Assembly (NCBI GenBank): GCA_030615655.1
Contig: JAUWYU010000065.1
Location: forward strand, 1-7,825
Direction: 5' to 3'
Length of the DNA stretch: 7,825 nt
Origin: Dehalococcoidia bacterium
GTDB taxonomy: Bacteria; Chloroflexota; Dehalococcoidia; Dehalococcoidales; RBG-16-60-22
Part shown: positions 1 through 5,070 of the stretch, one piece after another
Position numbering within the stretch: position 1 is the stretch's first letter
Layout: the number at the start of each line of letters is the position of its first letter
Notes under the pieces: model-generated
What the model was told of the DNA's origin: nothing
The model's database searches: none
The model's input: the letters and a program-made list of their open reading frames with translations, nothing else
Made by a program: the position numbers and the translations under genes

Positions 1-107
1 CAAAAGATAACCCGCCGCGTCGGCGACGACCGTGTGCTTTACTGATTTGTAGACTGCCCTCCCTTTACCGGTGATACTATGGTGGGAGCAGTATGGCTTC
101 GATTATT

Positions 108-1208
108 CTATTCGGAACCACCGGGGCTGGGTTGATTGTGTGAGGCAGGAGGCTCTGAACCGCTGACCCACTGCAGGTGAGTTGTGCGGACAGGATAGTT
201 TATGGTGATACCCTCCTGGTTAAAGCGTGCATGAAGCCGCTTGATAAGCTCGCTTTTCACGGTGAACGAAGCAATCCTGTCCTTAGCTTGCAGCCATATC
301 CAGAAGTTGATGTTTGACTCGCCGAATTCATCATACCCAAACCATGGCTCAAAGGTCTTGACGGTATCGTCAAGTTCATTGATTACCTCGCGCGCCACTT
401 CTAGGGCTATCTCTTCCACATGGGCTAGGTTACTGCTGTAGCTTACACCGCAATAAATAATGACCGCCAGTTCCATGCTTGGGCCGTAGTAATTGGTAAT
501 CACGCTATCAGCCAGACGGGAGTTAGGAATGATTACTAGGTTGTTGAAAGTTGTTAGAATCCGCGTACTGCGCCATCCTACCTCGGTAACGTATCCTCTT
601 ATTTCACCGGTGTCCAGCTCTATGTAGTCCCCCACCTGTACCACACGGTCGGACACAATCTGGGTGCCTGCGAAAAAGTTGCTGAGAGTCGGTTGAACCG
701 CTAGGGCTATTGCCAGACCGCCGATTCCCAGTCCTGCTATCATTGGGCTGATGGAAATCCCCAGGTAATCCAGCAGTACGAGCAAGCCGCCTACATAGAC
801 AAGTATTATCGTCATCCTCTGCACGAGGCGGATAAGACTATGGCGTATTTTTGCCTTGCGCAGGTACCACCCCAGCAGCAGCCGTCCGCTTTGTGCCAGT
901 CCGTAGGTAACGAGAATAATAACAAGGGCGATGGCGACTTTTCCAAGATTGGAGCGCCACGACTCCAGATAGGACACGGAACTCAACGCCAGGACGAGCC
1001 CCTGGGATACCACCAGGAGGAAAATGGGTCTGGAGAGGTACTGTAAAAGACGTTGGACGAGGGTGGCTTTACGTCGCTTCTCCAGCTTTCGTCTTCCGTA
1101 TCTCATGACCAGCAGGACTAGCCACGCCACCAGAACGGAGACGATTAATACTCCAGCCGCCCATAAGCCTTCCAGAAGCGGAGAACCTGACACAAATTCT
1201 GGTAACAT
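108..1208 (-). CDS. MscS-family small-conductance mechanosensitive channel
   Basis: Membrane channel expected to open under membrane tension and release solutes during hypo-osmotic shock. The 366-residue product has hydrophobic segments near residues 12-36, 60-78, 88-113 and 130-150. The MscS signature pore helix follows (about 155-182; Gly/Ala-rich GLGIGGLAIALAVQP, then SNFFAG). Next comes the beta domain (192-235: VGDYIEL, EVGWRSTRI, IPNS) and a C-terminal alpha/beta region to about 345. The last 20 residues are Ser/Pro-rich and probably disordered. I chose ATG at 1208 because GGAGG (1214-1218) sits 5 bases upstream. A GTG four codons earlier, at 1220, overlaps that ribosome site and is less likely. 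It has more N-terminal membrane helices than the three of E. coli MscS, as is common in the wider family. It runs in the same direction as the coiled-coil gene upstream but is about 200 bases away. The family call is firm; the exact gating subtype cannot be judged. Confidence 0.93.
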   Translation of the reverse strand: MLPEFVSGSPLLEGLWAAGVLIVSVLVAWLVLLVMRYGRRKLEKRRKATLVQRLLQYLSRPIFLLVVSQGLVLALSSVSYLESWRSNLGKVAIALVIILVTYGLAQSGRLLLGWYLRKAKIRHSLIRLVQRMTIILVYVGGLLVLLDYLGISISPMIAGLGIGGLAIALAVQPTLSNFFAGTQIVSDRVVQVGDYIELDTGEIRGYVTEVGWRSTRILTTFNNLVIIPNSRLADSVITNYYGPSMELAVIIYCGVSYSSNLAHVEEIALEVAREVINELDDTVKTFEPWFGYDEFGESNINFWIWLQAKDRIASFTVKSELIKRLHARFNQEGITINYPVRTTHLQWVSGSEPPASHNQPSPGGSE

Positions 1209-1225
1209 TTCAGCCTCCACTGAAT

Positions 1226-1231
1226 ATTATA
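1226..1231 (-). promoter_or_regulatory. Possible -10 box for the MscS gene
   Basis: Reading the minus strand there is a perfect TATAAT at 1231-1226. No good -35 box lies 16-18 bases upstream. The predicted transcript would start near 1219, giving a leader of only about 11 bases that still includes the GGAGG site. Weak support. Confidence 0.3.
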
Positions 1232-1406
1232 ACCGTATTGTAACGTGAAAAGAGGAAAGAGGCAAGTTGGGGGGTGATTTGATATGAAGCACGCATGGGG
1301 GGAGATAGCTCTTTGGACTCTAAGGAACGATAGATAGCTACTGTGTGTGCTTGCGAGTTTCCACGAGCCTGATAGCCCGATCTCGTAATAATACACCCTT
1401 TAAACC

Positions 1407-2510
1407 CTAAACATGTTTCTTAAGTATCAGACTGATGCCATCGGCTTCGGTAATCACCTTGTCCACTGATGGCAGGTTACCGAATATATCAAGCAGTGGC
1501 AGCGGTTCTTTTACCTCGAAAAATACCGACATCTCCTTTTCGGAGGCATATTCCTGAACGTACCTGATACCGGGAGTATGAGCCAGATGATTCTTGATAT
1601 TTTTTATCTGCTTATACTCAAATGATGATACGGCCTTCATTTCCATCTGACCGCTGAAAAGCGGATTGTCGCCGTTGTTACCTCTGGATTTCTCCCCTGT
1701 AAATCTCACGAATAGAACGGTATTTTTATCTGTCTCCCCTTTTTTCTTTGAAGGTGCTGCCCTTAGTTCCTTTTCTTCAGCAGTTACCGTGCCGACCTGT
1801 TCAAGTTTCTTCTGGGCCTCCGTAATAGCTCTGGCTAACTCACTGATTTCTATCTGCAGTCTATTCTCTAGCTCATGTACCGTATTATTCGCTCTATGTA
1901 CGATTTCCGAGACCAGTTGATTGATTTGTGTACTGCTCGCAATCACGCCAGCGAGCATTTCTTCCGCTTTTTTCCGTGCTTCGGCGATAACCTGGGATGA
2001 TTGTGCCTGGGTTTCCTCCCGGTATTTCTCGGAGATGTACTTGATAAGCTGCTTGGCTTCATGTTTTGACGCGGCAACTATCTCGTTTCCTTCCTTTTCA
2101 GCTGCCTGCCGGGCTCGTGCGATGATATCTTCAGACTCTTTTCTGGCTTTGCCGATGATTTGATCTACCTTTGATTGAGTCTTCTTTTTAGCTTCTTTCT
2201 TAATTCTCTCTTCCGCTTCGTGAATTATCTGCTTCGCTTTCTGCTTGGCCTCTTTAACAATATTGGCCACTTCCTTATCAGGCTGCCGCTCTACCTCGAC
2301 AGGACAATAAGTTGCTTCCGGCTGACCTTCGTTAATAATTTCTTCCGGTGGCTCATCGTCGTTGTCAACGGTATTATCGGGCGGCGCGTCAACATATTGG
2401 AGACTCCTTTTCGTTCTCCGGGTAATCTCATCTATTTTGGCGTGGTATACGTCAAAAATTTTGGAGAATTCATCGCTCTTTGGTTGCGTATCGGTACGTG
2501 ATTTGGCCAT
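1407..2510 (-). CDS. Coiled-coil protein with hendecad repeats and a C-terminal alpha/beta-like domain, function unknown
   Basis: I do not recognise this 367-residue protein as a named family. Residues 1-40 are basic and polar. Residues 41-80 are acidic and Pro-rich, likely disordered. Residues 81-245 form a long charged helix rich in Ala, Lys and Glu. A hydrophobic pair followed by A recurs at 84, 95, 118, 129, 144 and 174 (IVKEA, IIHEA, IIGKA, IIARA, IVAA, VIAEA). Several steps are 11 or about 22 residues, as in ATP synthase peripheral-stalk subunits (F-type b, V/A-type E/H). After a Lys-rich linker, 264-367 look like alternating strands and helices, with the segment VKEPLPLLDIFGNLPSVDKV. 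There is no signal peptide or membrane segment. ATG at 2510 is preferred: AGAGG (2521-2525) lies 10 bases upstream, whereas the TTG at 2519 nearly abuts it. No ATPase genes are nearby, so a stalk function is not supported. A scaffold or DivIVA-like role is possible but unproven. Confidence 0.8.
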   Translation of the reverse strand: MAKSRTDTQPKSDEFSKIFDVYHAKIDEITRRTKRSLQYVDAPPDNTVDNDDEPPEEIINEGQPEATYCPVEVERQPDKEVANIVKEAKQKAKQIIHEAEERIKKEAKKKTQSKVDQIIGKARKESEDIIARARQAAEKEGNEIVAASKHEAKQLIKYISEKYREETQAQSSQVIAEARKKAEEMLAGVIASSTQINQLVSEIVHRANNTVHELENRLQIEISELARAITEAQKKLEQVGTVTAEEKELRAAPSKKKGETDKNTVLFVRFTGEKSRGNNGDNPLFSGQMEMKAVSSFEYKQIKNIKNHLAHTPGIRYVQEYASEKEMSVFFEVKEPLPLLDIFGNLPSVDKVITEADGISLILKKHV

Positions 2511-2551
2511 TTCAACCAATCCTCTGGTTTCTGCTACAGGACATGTAAAAA

Positions 2552-2593
2552 ATCATAATTAGGCCTGTATATATTGTAAGCCTTTTACATCAA
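2552..2593 (-). promoter_or_regulatory. Candidate promoter region for the coiled-coil gene
   Basis: Two overlapping options on the minus strand. One is TTGATG (2593-2588), 16 bases, TATACA (2571-2566). The other is CTTACA (2580-2575), 17 bases, TATGAT (2557-2552). Both give leaders of about 40-55 bases before ATG 2510. The region is AT-rich and neither option is perfect. Confidence 0.35.
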
Positions 2594-2598
2594 GCTTA

Positions 2599-2610
2599 AT
2601 ATAGCTATAT
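2599..2610. repeat. 12-bp perfect palindrome ATATAGCTATAT
   Basis: Self-complementary AT-rich 12-mer between the lectin gene end and the coiled-coil gene promoter region. It lies just upstream of the candidate -35 at 2588-2593 and could be an operator. It could also be a chance feature of an AT-rich spacer. Confidence 0.3.
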
Positions 2611-2663
2611 AGTAATTGCCTGCTTCGTACTTTGGTAAGGAAGGGTGAAAAGGTACCCGGAGT

Positions 2664-3101
2664 TCAGGTAACGTGCCGGTACGGTACACGTGCCGTAATA
2701 GCGCCTATGGCATCAATGTACCTGTCCGAACGACACCACAACCCGACAATTTGCTCACCGGCGTTGGCATGGATCTCATATTCCCTCTCACCCCCGCGCC
2801 CCCCGAATCGTGGGGATATCCTCGTGTTGGTGTGCAGCGTAATCGAATCAATGTATAACCCGTATCTTCCCGTGATACCCGTAAGGTATTCGTCGTCGGC
2901 CAGCACAAACGGCGTAAAATGCCCGCCATCGCCGCCGTGTTGGACGAGCGACTGAGGAATGCCGTTCTGGCGCACTATAAATTGTACAAAATCAAGCAGT
3001 AGACCCGCGCTGATGAGTACGGCAATAACCTTCTCAACGCCATCTGTAGGGTCTTTACGTAGTGTGCCGCCGCTGCCCCCGATGGGATTAATCTCTACCA
3101 T
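2664..3101 (-). CDS. Jacalin-like (beta-prism) lectin domain protein
   Basis: A 145-residue protein that is essentially one jacalin-like lectin domain, a fold that binds mannose or galactose sugars. Visible signatures in order: GGSGG at 8-12; GGDGGHF at 56-62; DDEYLTGITGRYGLYIDSITLHTN at 69-92, matching the family pattern of an acidic, strand-forming core ending in IDS-hydrophobic-TN; GGRGG at 100-104; and IVGLWCRSDRYIDAIG at 118-133. The last matches the sugar-binding loop (G-[FR]-x-G-RS-x-xx-[LI]-D-xIG), with Asp130 as the expected ligand residue. Residues 23-45 (VIAVLISAGLLLDFVQFIV) are hydrophobic but fit beta strands better than a cleavable signal, so export is not evident. The ATG at 3101 follows AGAGAAG; the upstream XRE gene ends 14 bases before it, indicating co-transcription. 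The gene ends in TGA. Family call good; ligand and biological role unknown. Confidence 0.82.
   Translation of the reverse strand: MVEINPIGGSGGTLRKDPTDGVEKVIAVLISAGLLLDFVQFIVRQNGIPQSLVQHGGDGGHFTPFVLADDEYLTGITGRYGLYIDSITLHTNTRISPRFGGRGGEREYEIHANAGEQIVGLWCRSDRYIDAIGAITARVPYRHVT
2671..2695. repeat. Short repeat/inverted repeat at the lectin 3' end
   Basis: ACGTGCCG occurs at 2671-2678 and again at 2688-2695. ACGTG (2671-2675) and CACGT (2687-2691) form a 5-bp inverted repeat with an 11-base loop. It falls inside the last lectin codons and has no following T-run, so it is not a clear terminator. Confidence 0.3.
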
Positions 3102-3115
3102 GTCATCTTCTCTTA

Positions 3116-3349
3116 TCAGCAGTTTGAAAGTATCTCCCAGTTACGGACCCTTTTATTGCATAGTTCTTTCAAAATTCGGCTCTTTGTATCCCGCGACAAT
3201 GGTTTATTGCTTTCAAGTAAGCTGACCTCTTCCGGGGTGACTCTCGCCAGGCCGGCAATTTCCTTTTGTGTCAGCTCCAGGTAAATACGCAGGTTCCTTA
3301 CCCACGGTCCCAGGGCTGATTCCCGTTCGGTTTTCAGTGAAACGCTCAT
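3116..3349 (-). CDS. Small XRE-type helix-turn-helix DNA-binding protein
   Basis: A 77-residue protein that is almost entirely one Cro/C1-type helix-turn-helix domain. A first helix (about 14-24, PWVRNLRIYLE) precedes LTQKEIAGLARVTPEEVSLLES at 26-47. That stretch is the canonical helix 2-turn-helix 3, with Q28 and the A32/V37 core positions of XRE proteins. Helix 4 covers about 52-64. Nothing remains for a ligand or sensor domain. I placed the start at ATG 3349, with GGAGG (3358-3362) 8 bases upstream; the in-frame GTG at 3358 overlaps that site. It stops at a tandem TGA-TAA, 14 bases before the lectin gene, so the two probably form an operon. The usual inference for such a small leading regulator is repression of its own operon. 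A palindrome at 3400-3411 is a possible operator. Confidence 0.85.
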   Translation of the reverse strand: MSVSLKTERESALGPWVRNLRIYLELTQKEIAGLARVTPEEVSLLESNKPLSRDTKSRILKELCNKRVRNWEILSNC

Positions 3350-3399
3350 GGCGCGCACCTCCGCGAGTTAATCATAATACTGTCAAGGCACGCGGTCGT

Positions 3400-3411
3400 G
3401 TGTATATACAC
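3400..3411. promoter_or_regulatory. Palindrome GTGTATATACAC, candidate operator of the XRE-lectin operon
   Basis: Perfect 12-bp dyad centred about 56 bases upstream of the XRE start codon. It covers TATATA/TATACA sequences that could act as a -10 box on the minus strand, with TTACCC 16-18 bases upstream. A repressor dyad over a promoter is typical of self-regulating XRE genes. Binding is inferred only. Confidence 0.45.
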
Positions 3412-3438
3412 TCATTTCAGTTGGGGGTAAGCACCAAA

Positions 3439-3457
3439 ATAACCGGTACGCCGTTAT
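3439..3457. repeat. Imperfect inverted repeat ATAAC-N9-GTTAT
   Basis: Five-base arms, ATAAC at 3439-3443 and GTTAT at 3453-3457, lie between selC and the XRE gene. It is a second, weaker operator candidate for the XRE-lectin pair. Confidence 0.25.
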
Positions 3458-3505
3458 TGAAGAATATAGCCGGGGATAGGTGTGAATCTAGCGTGTGTTT
3501 AGAAC

Positions 3506-3602
3506 TGGCGGGAGCGCATGGGAGTCGAACCCACCGAAGACATCATAAATGCCCCCCAACGGAGTTGAAGTCCGCGAAGCCCACCGGAACTCATCCGCTC
3601 CC
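3506..3602 (-). tRNA. selC: tRNA-Sec (selenocysteine, anticodon UCA)
   Basis: Charged with serine and converted to selenocysteine, this tRNA reads UGA at SECIS-marked codons with SelB. Minus-strand folding gives an acceptor of GGGAGCG against CGCTCCC. The D-loop contains CCGGTG. The anticodon stem is GCGGA/TCCGT around loop CTTCAAC, with anticodon TCA at plus positions 3566-3568. A long variable arm pairs GGGGGCAT with ATGTCTTC (8 pairs, four G-T). The T arm is GTGGG-TTCGACT-CCCAT, then discriminator G and encoded CCA (3508-3506). The 97-base length, long variable arm, extended acceptor and GGACTTCAA core match bacterial selC (95 bases in E. coli). The eighth acceptor pair would be G-G, which is unusual. 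No selA, selB or selD is in the window. It follows tatC in the same direction but has its own promoter. Confidence 0.93.
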
Positions 3603-3615
3603 CCCAATCTGGATA

Positions 3616-3645
3616 AGTATATATTAATAAACTATTCGGTATCAA
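3616..3645 (-). promoter_or_regulatory. Promoter of selC
   Basis: On the minus strand, TTGATA (3645-3640) is followed after 18 bases by TATACT (3621-3616), each matching 5 of 6 consensus bases. The transcript would begin near 3609, about 7 bases before the mature 5' end of tRNA-Sec. Confidence 0.7.
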
Positions 3646-3661
3646 GGCTTGCCGGTCGGTT

Positions 3662-4402
3662 TCATTCTTCCGGCGTTTCTTCCACTTTCTCGGCTCTCTG
3701 GCGGTATACCAGCTTCGCCAGCAGGATGCTCATCTCGTAAAGAAGAATCAGTGGTATCGCCAGCAGCAACTGTGTAATCGGGTCGGGCGGTGTAATCACC
3801 GCGGCGACAACAAAGGCGAGAATAACAGCTATCGCCCGCTTTCTGGAGAGCCACTCCGGCTTGAGCAGCCCGATGCGGGCCAGGAAGGTCGAAATAACCG
3901 GCATCTCAAAGACAAAACCTGTCAGCAGTAGCAGCTTGGTAAGGAGCCCGATGTAGTTGCTGATTCTGGGAAACATCTCGGCAATATTACTGCCGAAATT
4001 ACTCAGGAACCAGATGGTCCAGGGCGCCAGCATGAAATAACCGAAGGCAACGCCAGCGAGGAACATGAGAAATATCCAGGGTATGATGATATATACCCAC
4101 TTCTTCTCCTGGCGTGTCAGCGCCGGCGCCACGAACATGATTCCCTGGTAGGCGAGCATGGGCATAGCCAGTATAATGCCGCCAGCGAAGCTGACCAGCA
4201 TGATAGAGCTGATATTCTCCGTCATCTCGATGGCGGAAAACGTTATGCCGGCAGCCGGATATTTCAGGATGTCAAATATCGGATTGTAGAAAATAAAACA
4301 GATAATAACGCCGATAGCTACGGGAATGACACTTATAATGAGACGTCTGCGTAGTTCATGAATATGACCGAGTACAGTGAGTTTTGGTTCGCCATCACTC
4401 AT
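3662..4402 (-). CDS. tatC: Twin-arginine translocase subunit TatC
   Basis: TatC is the six-helix core that binds twin-arginine signal peptides and, with TatA/TatB, exports folded proteins. In this 246-residue protein the cytoplasmic N-terminus carries HIHELRRRL (13-21), the conserved signal-binding HxxELRxR segment. Helices run about 21-38, 66-90, 105-130, 150-175, 187-202 and 209-230. FVAPALTRQEKKW (90-102) corresponds to the first cytoplasmic loop, with Glu99 at the signal-contact position. FVFEMP (163-168) holds the conserved membrane Glu166, and ITPPDPITQ (203-211) holds the conserved Asp207. The start is taken at ATG 4402, which overlaps the previous gene's TGA by 8 bases and fits normal TatC length. 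An ATG 13 codons upstream (4441) is in frame but would add an atypical Arg-rich extension. It is the last protein gene of the Tat operon, followed by selC. Confidence 0.96.
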   Translation of the reverse strand: MSDGEPKLTVLGHIHELRRRLIISVIPVAIGVIICFIFYNPIFDILKYPAAGITFSAIEMTENISSIMLVSFAGGIILAMPMLAYQGIMFVAPALTRQEKKWVYIIIPWIFLMFLAGVAFGYFMLAPWTIWFLSNFGSNIAEMFPRISNYIGLLTKLLLLTGFVFEMPVISTFLARIGLLKPEWLSRKRAIAVILAFVVAAVITPPDPITQLLLAIPLILLYEMSILLAKLVYRQRAEKVEETPEE

Positions 4403-4703
4403 TTCTCTGCTGATGCCCCTCCGGTTTCGTGGACTGGTCATCTTGGCCTGGTGCGCTGGCCTTATTTATGGCTGATGGCGCTTCCTTGGTTTTTGTTTCT
4501 TTTGACTGTGACGGCGGTTCGTTCTTGGTTTCTTCCACTTCTCTGGTAATGGTTGTCGTGAGGTCGGTACTCGCCTTCTTTATGGCGCGTATTGCCCTGC
4601 CCAGTGTTCTCCCAATTTCCGGTAGCCTGCGTGGCCCCAGTACTATTAACACTACAATGAGAATTAGCAGTATTTCCCATGTACCTATGCCTTGAAATCC
4701 CAT
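4395..4703 (-). CDS. TatA/TatB-family Sec-independent translocase protein (second paralogue)
   Basis: A 102-residue Tat component: a short periplasmic N-terminus, one membrane helix (about 8-22, WEILLILIVVLIV), the hinge LGPRRLPEIGR (22-32), an amphipathic helix (33-48) and a long charged, Lys/Glu/Gln-rich tail predicted to be disordered. The L-G-P-x-R-L-P-E hinge is nearer the TatB form (GP-x-RLP) than the F-G-x-x-KLP of TatA. Its tail is also longer than that of the neighbouring tatA product, so it may play the TatB role. Sequence alone does not settle this: in organisms with only TatA-type proteins the second copy is often bifunctional. ATG at 4703 is preceded by AAGGTGA. Its end overlaps tatC by 8 bases, implying translational coupling. 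It lies 89 bases downstream of tatA. Confidence 0.88.
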   Translation of the reverse strand: MGFQGIGTWEILLILIVVLIVLGPRRLPEIGRTLGRAIRAIKKASTDLTTTITREVEETKNEPPSQSKETKTKEAPSAINKASAPGQDDQSTKPEGHQQRNE

Positions 4704-4730
4704 CCCTCACCTTTATCATTCATATCTCTT

Positions 4731-4746
4731 GCCTCTAGCTTGAGGC
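4731..4746. repeat. Small inverted repeat between the two tatA-type genes
   Basis: GCCTC (4731-4735) and GAGGC (4742-4746) flank a six-base loop within the 89-base spacer. On the transcribed strand no U-run follows, so this is an intercistronic stem-loop candidate. It might affect mRNA stability or relative Tat subunit levels, but it is not an intrinsic terminator. Confidence 0.3.
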
Positions 4747-4792
4747 TGAGAAAACCCTCATTTTACTCCGGGGTTGATGAATAGCCCTGACC

Positions 4793-5002
4793 TCAGCTCT
4801 TAATGGTTTTCTTGCGGGTAGCCCTCTTGGGCTTGGCGGGGGCTTCCTCCTCCTCCTCCTCTTCACCGGCCTGCCCCCTTTTAAAGGATCGCAGCCCCTT
4901 GCCGATAGCATTGCCGACCTGCGGCAGTTTGCCCACACCGAAAATGATAAGTATAATCACCAGGATGAGGACAATCTCCCAGATTCCAAATTTCCCGAAC
5001 AT
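4793..5002 (-). CDS. tatA: Twin-arginine translocase subunit TatA
   Basis: TatA oligomerises around substrate-loaded TatC to open the export path. This 69-residue protein is typical: an N-terminal membrane helix (6-21, GIWEIVLILVIILIIF), hinge FGVGKLPQVGNAIGKGL (21-37) with the diagnostic F-G-x-x-K-LP, a short amphipathic helix ending at FKRG, then a charged tail. The tail carries seven consecutive glutamates at 47-53, encoded by an almost pure GAG repeat (4844-4864), followed by an Ala/Pro/Lys/Arg-rich end. ATG 5002 is set by GGAGG (5011-5015) 8 bases upstream. It heads the Tat operon behind a clear promoter at 5041-5070. Very secure call. Confidence 0.96.
   Translation of the reverse strand: MFGKFGIWEIVLILVIILIIFGVGKLPQVGNAIGKGLRSFKRGQAGEEEEEEEAPAKPKRATRKKTIKS
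4844..4864 (-). repeat. GAG triplet run in tatA (Glu-7 tract)
   Basis: Five perfect GAG codons flanked by GAA at each end encode residues 47-53 of TatA. Such triplet tracts can slip by whole codons without breaking the frame, so tract length may vary among relatives. The sequence also resembles repeated ribosome-binding sites. Confidence 0.6.
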
Positions 5003-5040
5003 CAGACATACCTCCTGCCTGTATATTAGCCCACGTAATA

Positions 5041-5070
5041 ATTATACTAAGCATATGACCTCCTTGTCTA
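5041..5070 (-). promoter_or_regulatory. Promoter of the Tat operon
   Basis: Minus-strand TAGACA (5070-5065, 5 of 6) is followed after 18 bases by a perfect TATAAT (5046-5041). The predicted transcript starts near 5035 and gives a leader of about 33 bases containing the tatA ribosome site. The -10 box overlaps the stop codon of the upstream short ORF, so the Tat genes can be expressed independently of hypAB. Confidence 0.7.

Noticed and set aside
1..107. Left edge as the end of a plus-strand gene (open from base 1 to a TGA at 43-45) and an ATACT/AGTAT inverted repeat at 74-94
   Set aside because: Only 14 codons are visible with no recognisable motif, and the hairpin lacks a U-run. Neither can be supported.
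1292..1299. CGCATGGG, shared with the 3' part of selC, as an attachment-site repeat
   Set aside because: Only 8 bases match, well within chance for the window, and no integrase is present.
1284..1337. Plus-strand mini-ORF of 17 codons with GGTGAT before ATG
   Set aside because: Very short, no similarity, and in a spacer where both neighbours run on the other strand.
1209..1406. Spacer between the MscS and coiled-coil genes: AGCTATCT-type direct repeats and an ACGAG/CTCGT inverted repeat
   Set aside because: Arms are only 5 bp with a 14-base loop and no T-run, so this is not a convincing terminator or RNA gene. Nothing else was seen.
2560..2666. Read-through of the lectin TGA into about 34 further open codons
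   Set aside because: The jacalin domain is already complete at the TGA, no SECIS-like hairpin is apparent, and the extension has no recognisable features.
3116..3130. C-terminal ...Ser-Asn-Cys-UGA of the XRE protein as a Cys-Sec end
   Set aside because: UGA is followed at once by UAA and there is no reason for a redox Cys-Sec pair in a helix-turn-helix protein. It reads as a tandem stop.
3381..3386. Perfect minus-strand TTGACA as the -35 of the XRE gene
   Set aside because: The position 17 bases downstream is the GGAGG ribosome site, not a -10 box.
4887..5054. A 56-codon frame with AGGAGG before ATG 5054, overlapping tatA in another frame
   Set aside because: Its start lies in the spacer between the Tat promoter boxes, and the rest overlaps the secure tatA gene. 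The translation has no protein-like character I can recognise.
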